From positions 1 through 14,171 of the forward strand of contig DGUK01000086.1 of the NCBI GenBank assembly GCA_002394635.1: a DNA stretch of 14,171 nt. The letters run 5' to 3'. Source of the DNA: Faecalitalea sp. UBA4312. Lineage in GTDB: Bacteria; Bacillota_I; Bacilli_A; Erysipelotrichales; Erysipelotrichaceae. Below are positions 8,229 through 13,428 of the stretch, piece after piece. Position numbers and translations under genes: made by a program. Below the pieces are notes generated by a model that had not been told where the DNA came from, did no database searches, and worked only from the letters and a program-made list of their open reading frames with translations. Numbering within the stretch: position 1 is the first letter of the stretch; each line of letters starts with the position of its first letter.

Positions 8229-9238
8229 AGGACATCCCGCTTTCCGGATACCGCAAAATGGGGTAAGGAGATCCATTTCCCTTTATAATTACGAACGATC
8301 TTTCGCATGGCTTCATCGGCAATAATGCAGTCAAAATCATGCGAAGTTACAAATTGTTCAAAATCATCTTCTTCTTTAAAATGCACATCCTCCGGTTTTT
8401 TATAGGTCTTATCCATCGTGAACCAGCTTCCAACAGTCGCAGTAGGTATTCTTTCACGTAAGGAATTTGCCAGTACCTGTTGATGAACGATCAGAGGTTT
8501 TTGCCAAGGGCCTGCTTTCACCAGCCTTTCCGCTCCCGGAAAAGCCACCTCATACGGTGTACCAAATGTTTTTTGCAGATACTTTGCACTTTGTATACCG
8601 GAGGGAGATACCACGATATTCTTTTGTGCATTTCCCGCAGTACATACTTCTTCAAAGGAAGCCCCCATCCCATAGATGGAAACCTTCTTATGTGTTTTTT
8701 TTAATTCCTTTTCGATAAACCCAGCCCAGGACAGATGACCGAGTTCCAGTGGCACACAACCGATGACACCGACACGATCCTCATTCGCTGTCTTACCGGC
8801 CAGCTTTCGAAACAAAGCCAGATATGCTTCCTGTATCCCAGCATCATAGTTCTTCATCCCGGTTGTCGACACAGATAAAACCGGTATTGAGCTTTTCTTT
8901 TGGGCCAGACGTTCAATGCCCAGCAAGTCCGTACCAATCGTAGCCGGTACCGGCGTACCGATCAAAGCAATAAAATTCGCTTTGATCTGCTCAGATACAT
9001 ACTGTAGTTTTTTCAATAGTCGCTCGTCCTGACCGAATATAGCATCCATATCACGCAGACCAGCTGAGAATATTGCACTTTTCTGGCTGGTCCAACGCGG
9101 TTCATCAAACCCACAAATATTTCCGGTGCATCCACCGGCATCGCAGATTACGATGATTCCTCCCATATCATAAAAAACCGAAGTGGCACCGGACTGATCC
9201 GGCGCAAACGGTGTCAAATATTTTCTTAATCCTTTCAT
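8225..9238 (-). CDS. NifK-like subunit 1 (nitrogenase component 1 family, 337 aa)
   Basis: This is a short nitrogenase component 1-type protein, paralogous to the one at 571-1698. N-terminal cysteines are Cys32, Cys37 and Cys42 (CDAGGCTGNIC); only Cys37 is shared with the paralogue (HDPSGC), making it the probable cluster ligand. The segment GTPVPATIGTD sits where NifK carries its third P-cluster Cys and has none. The C-terminus carries WISLPHFAVSG, shared with the paralogue. The start at 9238 is chosen because AAAGGAG (9249-9255) is about 10 bases upstream, whereas an ATG at 9247 is too close to it. The start overlaps the NifD-like 1 stop as TGATG. It probably forms an alpha2beta2-like complex with NifD-like 1, reduced by the NifH-like protein. 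Its substrate is unknown. Confidence 0.86.
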   Translation of the reverse strand: MKGLRKYLTPFAPDQSGATSVFYDMGGIIVICDAGGCTGNICGFDEPRWTSQKSAIFSAGLRDMDAIFGQDERLLKKLQYVSEQIKANFIALIGTPVPATIGTDLLGIERLAQKKSSIPVLSVSTTGMKNYDAGIQEAYLALFRKLAGKTANEDRVGVIGCVPLELGHLSWAGFIEKELKKTHKKVSIYGMGASFEEVCTAGNAQKNIVVSPSGIQSAKYLQKTFGTPYEVAFPGAERLVKAGPWQKPLIVHQQVLANSLRERIPTATVGSWFTMDKTYKKPEDVHFKEEDDFEQFVTSHDFDCIIADEAMRKIVRNYKGKWISLPHFAVSGKRDVL

Positions 9239-10515
9239 CAGCCACATACTCCTTTCAGCTGTGCAAAGAGTTTTTGTAAGCCCACATAGCCAAAAGGCTG
9301 GATATCCTCATTCCAGGGTATTTGTTTAGCCTTCTGCTGGTAGTAACATGCGTCCTGCCCAATCGCCACATCCGCGCTTTGATGAGATGCATAATATAAC
9401 ATCGTCGGTTCCATATTGGAATATACTTGTGTATGTGGACTGATTTTGGAAATCTTATCAATATAAATATAACTTTCTTTATTTGGAGCGCTATAAATTT
9501 CCGATACCTTGAATCCATAACGTAGCAACGCATAAGCCAGTTCAAATGGATCCCCGTTCATCGCTTCTCCAATCGCAAAACATAGATCTGGATGGGCATC
9601 GCGGAATTGCAGGATCGTTCGGATCGTCTGCTCCATTTGTTCAGAATCATCGATCTCAATTCCCAGAACACCAGCCAAAGCCTGATACTGAGAATGGATC
9701 TTGTCAACTTGATACAATCTTCGACATTCGATATACGGAATGCCACAACGTTTTTCCAGATCAGCAGCTGCATAACGGGCCTGGGCATCGAGCACCAGAT
9801 TAAAATTTGCTTGAGACATCTCCTGGTATTGTTCAAAGTTTGTGCATCGGGAAATCTCCCGGATTGTCCGGATCCCGGCTTTTTGTAAATATGTATATAA
9901 CTCGCACGATTCTATCAATGGTGAAAAAAATCCAAGAATATTCATCGCGTCGGCTTTTCGTGTTTGTTTTTGCAGCATGGAGTAAATGGACCGCCTGACA
10001 TACACCATTGGTGGAATATGCCCCTCCCTCGTCAAAGCATACATATAGACTGGGCGAACCAATACCCCGGTTTCCTCCTCGGCTTTCTTACAGATTGCTT
10101 CCATATCTGTAGCCAGCAGAGCATCGACACACGTAATACAGATCATGACAACTTTCGGTTTGGTTTCCAAGCTGTCAACAATTTCCCGGATAGCCGTCGA
10201 TATCTTTTTCAGATGTCGACTGGTCACCAAATCGGTCTCGTTCATCATCAAATAAAAATAACGATCTTGATAGGCCGGCATTTCAGCAATGGCCGATGTA
10301 TTTCGGGAACAGCATCCCGGTGCCACCAGCAGCATGATACTTTCAGGTACGGACAAAGCCGCCCGTTTTACCCCAAATCCCTGAGCCCCTGGTGAATTGT
10401 AGACCAGCGTAGCCGGAGAACTGTAAATAAACGACGATCCATAAACCAAAGGTTCAGGTATCTGTTCTTTTCCCAGCTCAGACAGCTGCTGCACACTATA
10501 ATGAACAGCTTTCAT
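9238..10515 (-). CDS. NifD-like subunit 1 (nitrogenase component 1 family, 425 aa)
   Basis: This is a nitrogenase component 1-type protein directly downstream of the NifH-like gene. Candidate ligands are Cys68/Cys69 (APGCCSRN, the position of the GPVGC Cys in NifD) and Cys126/Cys129 (CITCVDALL, the position of Cys154 in NifD). The region matching the first NifD P-cluster Cys (SPGAQGFG) has none. The FeMo-cofactor ligands are not conserved by eye: the Cys275 region reads [11 protein letters not shown], and the His442 region ([14 protein letters not shown]) is shortened and lacks His. It is therefore not a canonical dinitrogenase; a NifEN-, BchNB- or CfbD-like reductase or scaffold is more likely. 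ATG 10515 has GAGGAAG upstream and overlaps the NifH-like gene by 20 bases. An in-frame start at 10590 would add 25 residues with no family resemblance. Confidence 0.86.
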   Translation of the reverse strand: MKAVHYSVQQLSELGKEQIPEPLVYGSSFIYSSPATLVYNSPGAQGFGVKRAALSVPESIMLLVAPGCCSRNTSAIAEMPAYQDRYFYLMMNETDLVTSRHLKKISTAIREIVDSLETKPKVVMICITCVDALLATDMEAICKKAEEETGVLVRPVYMYALTREGHIPPMVYVRRSIYSMLQKQTRKADAMNILGFFSPLIESCELYTYLQKAGIRTIREISRCTNFEQYQEMSQANFNLVLDAQARYAAADLEKRCGIPYIECRRLYQVDKIHSQYQALAGVLGIEIDDSEQMEQTIRTILQFRDAHPDLCFAIGEAMNGDPFELAYALLRYGFKVSEIYSAPNKESYIYIDKISKISPHTQVYSNMEPTMLYYASHQSADVAIGQDACYYQQKAKQIPWNEDIQPFGYVGLQKLFAQLKGVCG

Positions 10516-11266
10516 GTTGTTCTTCCTCAATGAGACGGTCAGCCAGAGCAAAGAAAGCCTGGCTGATTGGTAAACTGGCATCGCCTTCAATCACCGTCAT
10601 TCCCTGGTCTTCATACGTATTGATATCATCGCTGCGGGCAATATCCGCCACAATGTCAATGCCTGCTTCTTGTGTAAACGACTGCACCTTCTCATATTCA
10701 TTCGGCACATTCCTACGATTTAATACGACACCGTATACTTTAGCATAGCCACGGTCGGCGAAATTATTCACAGCCGTATTGATATTGTTAGCCGCATATA
10801 AAGCCATTTTTTCTCCAGATGTCACAATCAATACTTTCTCCGCATACCCTTCCCGGATCGGTGCCGCAAAACCACCGCAGACGACATCTCCTAAAACATC
10901 ATATAACACCACATCCGGTTCTACACTTTCAAAGAGTTCCAGCTCTTCCAATAAATTAAACGTAGCCAGTATCCCTCGCCCGGCACATCCTAATCCCGGC
11001 GTCGGTCCTCCTGTCTCTATACAGAGAACATGACCAAATCCTTCTCTGGAGATCTCATCCAGAGAGGATACATCATCATATTCCCGTAAAGTGTCCATTA
11101 CCGGTAATAATGGCTGTCCTCCTAACAAATTAATAGTTGAATCTGCTTTGGGATCGCAACCGATCTGGATCACTTTTTTCCCTCGCATCGCAAAAGCGGC
11201 AGCTAAATTGCTCGTAATCGTTGATTTTCCAATACCGCCTTTTCCATATACAGCTAATTTGATCAT
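10496..11266 (-). CDS. NifH-like ATP-dependent reductase (256 aa)
   Basis: This is a NifH/BchL/CfbC-type dimeric iron protein that couples ATP hydrolysis to low-potential electron delivery to a NifDK-like partner. The P-loop is GKGGIGKST (residues 8-16), followed by GCDPKADST (36-44). Both bridging [4Fe-4S] ligands are present: Cys94 in GLGCAGRG and Cys130 in [12 protein letters not shown], the latter in switch II. Arg97, equivalent to the ADP-ribosylated Arg of NifH, is kept. At 256 residues it is shorter at the C-terminus than NifH (about 290). The ATG at 11266 is fixed by a perfect AGGAGG six to seven bases upstream and by the P-loop position. It is the first gene of the operon and the only NifH-like protein here for two NifDK-like pairs. 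Confidence 0.93.
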   Translation of the reverse strand: MIKLAVYGKGGIGKSTITSNLAAAFAMRGKKVIQIGCDPKADSTINLLGGQPLLPVMDTLREYDDVSSLDEISREGFGHVLCIETGGPTPGLGCAGRGILATFNLLEELELFESVEPDVVLYDVLGDVVCGGFAAPIREGYAEKVLIVTSGEKMALYAANNINTAVNNFADRGYAKVYGVVLNRRNVPNEYEKVQSFTQEAGIDIVADIARSDDINTYEDQGMTVIEGDASLPISQAFFALADRLIEEEQHESCSL

Positions 11267-11270
11267 AATG

Positions 11271-11276
11271 CCTCCT
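11271..11276 (-). promoter_or_regulatory. Shine-Dalgarno of the NifH-like gene
   Basis: A perfect AGGAGG on the minus strand, four bases clear of the ATG at 11264-11266. It decides the start against an in-frame upstream codon at 11341. It lies immediately downstream of the U-tract of the leader hairpin, so termination and initiation signals abut. Confidence 0.9.
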
Positions 11277-11278
11277 AT

Positions 11279-11304
11279 AAAAAAACTGCACCAACAGAGT
11301 GCAG
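11279..11304 (-). terminator. Leader hairpin plus U7 tract: possible attenuator before the NifH-like gene
   Basis: On the minus strand CTGCAC (11304-11299) pairs perfectly with GTGCAG around a seven-base loop and is followed directly by seven T residues. This is the layout of an intrinsic terminator, although a six-base-pair stem is modest. It lies between the predicted promoter and the first gene of the operon, so it can only act as a conditional (attenuation) element or be leaky. On the plus strand there is no T-run after the hairpin, so it does not serve the divergent genes. Confidence 0.6.
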
Positions 11305-11407
11305 AGAATCTTTGTATCTTTACAATTTCAACTCGGATCACCTTGTTGTCAAAGCTTTATCAGTTCGTATCTTTCGCTTAGTTTATCTTTGCGTCAGATC
11401 TATTTTT
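11305..11407 (-). promoter_or_regulatory. Untranslated leader of the nif-like/hyp/hydF operon
   Basis: About 100 bases of A-rich leader lie between the predicted transcription start and the terminator-like hairpin. I see no open reading frame in it and no riboswitch class that I can match with confidence. It holds AAAGATA three times on the minus strand (at 11390-11384, 11374-11368 and 11321-11315); the last lies inside an inverted repeat, TTGTA-4-TACAA, at 11312-11325. These could be protein-binding sites or parts of an alternative fold that controls the hairpin. Function is not established. Confidence 0.4.
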
Positions 11408-11436
11408 ATTATACTTTGGATTCTTTTAAATGAAAA
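11408..11436 (-). promoter_or_regulatory. Predicted sigma-A-type promoter of the nif-like/hyp/hydF operon
   Basis: The minus strand has TATAAT at 11413-11408 with TTTTCA (four of six matches to TTGACA) at 11436-11431, separated by exactly 17 bases. Transcription would begin near 11400 and give a leader of about 135 nt before the ATG at 11266. No other good promoter is seen between here and the first gene. Confidence 0.6.
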
Positions 11437-11512
11437 GGCTCATACATGGCTTTTAGGATTGTTCATTTTTAGTTAAATAATATCGTTTTTGGGTATTTTT
11501 GTATCAAGATGA

Positions 11513-11540
11513 TTGTTAACATTATTTATATCAATATATT
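11513..11540 (+). promoter_or_regulatory. Predicted promoter of srlA-srlE
   Basis: TTGTTA at 11513-11518 and TATATT at 11535-11540 are separated by 16 bases, about 60 bases before the srlA start. Both boxes are near consensus. The -10 box is embedded in a perfect palindrome at 11530-11543, which fits operator control. Confidence 0.5.
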
Positions 11541-11543
11541 GAT
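11530..11543. promoter_or_regulatory. 14-bp perfect palindrome over the srl -10 box, candidate operator
   Basis: ATCAATATATTGAT is its own reverse complement and covers the predicted -10 element of srlA-srlE. A repressor dimer bound here would block transcription. The sequence is AT-only apart from one C and one G, so chance occurrence in this AT-rich spacer is possible. No regulator gene is in the window. Confidence 0.4.
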
Positions 11544-11602
11544 TCTTATGATGGATCCACTTCATAGAATTTTTATCAGAAGATAATAGAAAGAGAGAAA
11601 TT

Positions 11603-12121
11603 ATGGATGTTATTGTAAACATTACTTCCGGCTTTATGAATTGGTTTGCGGAAGGTGGAAACACTTTTTCAAGCTGGGTAACCGGTATTATTCCTCAGGT
11701 TGTCTGCTTGTTGACCTTCATGAATTCCATTATTAAGCTGGTGGGTGAGGACAAAGTGAATCGTTTCGCGTCAAAACTGACTAATATCGCTGTTCTTCGC
11801 TATACATTAATGCCGGTGATTGGTTTGTTGTTCCTGGCTAACCCTATGGCCTATTCCATTATGCGCTTCTGTGATGAAAAGTATAAACCAGCTATGTTTG
11901 ACGTTGTGGCAACCTTTGCCCATCCAGTAACTGGTTTATTCCCACATGGAAATGCCGGTGAATTGTTCGTTTACATGGGTATTGCCCAAGGTATCCAACA
12001 GTTAAATCTGCCACTTACCGACCTGGCGGTTCGCTATTTCATCGTTGGTATCATCATGTGTCTGCTTCGAGGAATCATAACGGAAAAAATTTATTTCCGT
12101 TTGGCAGGAATTAAGAAGTAG
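11603..12121 (+). CDS. srlA: Glucitol/sorbitol PTS EIIC subunit SrlA (172 aa)
   Basis: SrlA is one of the two membrane components of the sorbitol (glucitol) phosphotransferase transporter. Its 172 residues are close to the family length (187 in E. coli). It opens with an amphipathic segment (NITSGFMNWFAEGG), then hydrophobic stretches around IIPQVVCLLTFMNSII and YTLMPVIGLLFLANPMAYSIM, a conserved loop DVVATFAHPVTGLFPHGNAGELFVYMG and a last hydrophobic segment YFIVGIIMCLLRGI. The stop overlaps the Shine-Dalgarno of srlE. Codon use (many GGT, GTT and GCT) differs from the minus-strand operon and suggests high expression. Upstream is a weak purine-rich site, AGAAAGAGAGAAA. It faces away from the nif-like operon and shares only the intergenic region with it. 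Confidence 0.93.
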   Translation: MDVIVNITSGFMNWFAEGGNTFSSWVTGIIPQVVCLLTFMNSIIKLVGEDKVNRFASKLTNIAVLRYTLMPVIGLLFLANPMAYSIMRFCDEKYKPAMFDVVATFAHPVTGLFPHGNAGELFVYMGIAQGIQQLNLPLTDLAVRYFIVGIIMCLLRGIITEKIYFRLAGIKK

Positions 12122-12125
12122 GAGG
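12120..12125 (+). promoter_or_regulatory. Shine-Dalgarno deciding the srlE start
   Basis: AGGAGG overlaps the srlA stop codon. The ATG at 12127 is only one base away and cannot be used efficiently, whereas the ATG at 12133 is seven bases away. The srlE start is therefore placed at 12133. Confidence 0.85.
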
Positions 12126-12132
12126 AATGAAT

Positions 12133-13131
12133 ATGGCTTACAGAAATATTAAGATCACGAAGGGGCCAGCCGGTTTTGGTGGACCATTGATCATAGAACC
12201 GAATGAAACAAAAAACGTCGTATTGTGTGTAACCGGCCAGCAGATCAGCCCGATTGCTAAGAAAATCGCTGAAATGACTGGTTGTGAATTGGTTGACGGA
12301 TTCTCGACAACTGTTCCGGATGAAAAAGTAGCCGTTGCGGTTGTTAACTGTGGTGGTACAGCTCGTTGTGGTGTTTACCCTCGTAAACGTATCCCGACTG
12401 TGAACGTTGAACCAGTCGGACAGGCTGGCCCATTAGCTATGTACATTACAGAAGATATCTATGTATCTGACGTTAAGGAAGCTAATTTGAGCTATACGGA
12501 TGAAACCAATGTGCCGGCAGCTGCTACAGCTGCTGAAGAAATGGCTGCAGCCGATGCACAGACGGAAGCTACCCAGCAACCAGCTGTTGAAGACGGAAAG
12601 AAACCTGGTGTTATCACTCGTGTTGGTATCGGTGTTGGTAAAGTCGTTAATAAATTCTTTGCGGCTGGACGTGAATCCATTGATACGGTTATCCGTAATA
12701 TCCTGCCATTCATGGCGTTTACATCGACATTGTTGGGTATTATCACTGCTTCCGGTTTAGGAAACGTTATCGCAAACACCATTTCACCGTTTGCGTCGAC
12801 CCTGCCGGGAATGTTAGTGATTTCCTTTGTCTGCGGGCTGCCTTTCTTGTCACCGATCCTAGGACCTGGTGCCGTTATCGCACAGGTTGTCGGTACCTTG
12901 TTAGGGGCTGAGTTCGCGAAGGGACATATCCCTGCTCAGTATGCATTGCCAGCATTGTTCGCTATCGATGCACAGGTAGGTTGTGACTTCGTACCAGTTG
13001 GTTTGTCCTTAGGAGAAGCTGAACCGGATACGATCACATTAGGTGTTCCTGCTGTATTGTACAGCCGTGTTGTTACTGGACCGTTATCCGTAGTTATTGC
13101 GTTCTTGTTCAGTATCGGTCTATACTCATGA
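12133..13131 (+). CDS. srlE: Glucitol/sorbitol PTS EIIBC subunit SrlE (332 aa)
   Basis: SrlE phosphorylates sorbitol during uptake. The cytoplasmic EIIB domain spans about residues 1-115; its phosphorylation site is the Cys73 motif in VVNCGGTARCG, followed by VYPRKRIPTVNV. A loosely built Ala/Glu/Gln/Thr-rich linker (about 121-157) joins it to the membrane EIIC part, with hydrophobic segments from about 183 (NILPFMAFTSTLLGIITASG) to the end (LSVVIAFLFSIGLYS). Conserved loops include FVCGLPFLSPILGPGA and DAQVGCDFVPVGLSLGEAEPDT. Length matches the family (319 in E. coli). It starts 11 bases after the srlA stop. No EIIA (srlB) or sorbitol-6-phosphate dehydrogenase (srlD) follows, so those functions must be encoded elsewhere if the transporter is active. 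Confidence 0.94.
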   Translation: MAYRNIKITKGPAGFGGPLIIEPNETKNVVLCVTGQQISPIAKKIAEMTGCELVDGFSTTVPDEKVAVAVVNCGGTARCGVYPRKRIPTVNVEPVGQAGPLAMYITEDIYVSDVKEANLSYTDETNVPAAATAAEEMAAADAQTEATQQPAVEDGKKPGVITRVGIGVGKVVNKFFAAGRESIDTVIRNILPFMAFTSTLLGIITASGLGNVIANTISPFASTLPGMLVISFVCGLPFLSPILGPGAVIAQVVGTLLGAEFAKGHIPAQYALPALFAIDAQVGCDFVPVGLSLGEAEPDTITLGVPAVLYSRVVTGPLSVVIAFLFSIGLYS

Positions 13132-13141
13132 TCTCGGGTCT

Positions 13142-13190
13142 AAATCGAATCCATATAATCCTCTCCGCTAACTAGACTGGATACGATTTT
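13142..13190 (+). terminator. Imperfect long hairpin just after srlE
   Basis: AAATCGAATCCA (13142-13153) and TGGATACGATTT (13178-13189) are complementary over 12 positions with one mismatch, around a 24-base loop, and end in four T residues. It resembles a weak terminator or an RNA-stabilising 3' hairpin of the srl transcript. The stem is AT-rich. Confidence 0.4.
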
Positions 13191-13203
13191 ACCGTATATA
13201 AGG

Positions 13204-13233
13204 AATCCCATCCATTGGCCGGATGGGATTTTC
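13204..13233 (+). terminator. Intrinsic terminator of srlA-srlE
   Basis: A perfect 10-bp stem, AATCCCATCC (13204-13213) with GGATGGGATT (13221-13230), seven-base loop, followed by a T-rich tail. It lies 72 bases after the srlE stop and closes the operon, which confirms that no third srl gene is co-transcribed. Confidence 0.85.
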
Positions 13234-13275
13234 TATTGTGTTATTTTGGGTCTTTATGTTCACTTTTGGGTATAA

Positions 13276-13302
13276 AAAAGGATGTCTCTGTGACATCCTT
13301 TT
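13276..13302. terminator. Bidirectional hairpin terminator
   Basis: An 11-bp perfect stem, AAAAGGATGTC (13276-13286) with GACATCCTTTT (13292-13302), five-base loop. T-runs occur on both strands, the longer one (six) on the minus strand. It can back up termination of srl on the plus strand and of hom on the minus strand. Confidence 0.75.
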
Positions 13303-13394
13303 CTACGTATTACTTTCTTTTTCTTAAATTATGTTTCCTCCATTATTTATTATTGTATATATACGTTTACAATCCTTCTCAAAGAATTCCCAAC
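13303..13394. other. Short AT-rich spacer with no gene seen
   Basis: This stretch between the convergent srl and hom operons is AT-rich and pyrimidine-rich. Apart from the flanking hairpins I see no coding region with a ribosome binding site, no RNA gene and no repeat. Confidence 0.5.
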
Positions 13395-13421
13395 AAAAAA
13401 AGCCCGATGATATCGAGCCTT
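13395..13421 (-). terminator. Intrinsic terminator of hom
   Basis: On the minus strand AAGGCTCGAT pairs with ATCGGGCTTT (ten pairs including two G-T) around a three-base loop and runs into seven T residues. It lies eight bases after the hom stop. Confidence 0.85.
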
Positions 13422-13428
13422 CCTTTTA

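Noticed and set aside
571..10515. Reading the NifHDK-like genes as a nitrogen-fixation operon
   Set aside because: The component 1 proteins are short (337-436 residues), appear to lack the FeMo-cofactor Cys and His ligands and most P-cluster cysteines, and no nifB, nifE/N or nifV-type gene is present. The neighbours are hydrogenase maturation genes.
11346..11351. TTGACA on the minus strand as a -35 box for the NifH-like operon
   Set aside because: No acceptable -10 box lies 15-19 bases downstream, whereas TTTTCA-17-TATAAT further upstream is well formed.
11388..11396. GACGCAAAG on the minus strand as part of a cyclic di-GMP-I riboswitch
   Set aside because: The short match is not accompanied by the expected paired stems, the GAAA tetraloop-receptor layout or the GGUUACCG-like partner segment, so it is treated as chance.
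11473..11664. 63-codon minus-strand open frame between the divergent operons
   Set aside because: It overlaps the srl promoter and the srlA 5' end, is low-complexity and Asn/Ile-rich, and has no convincing ribosome binding site.
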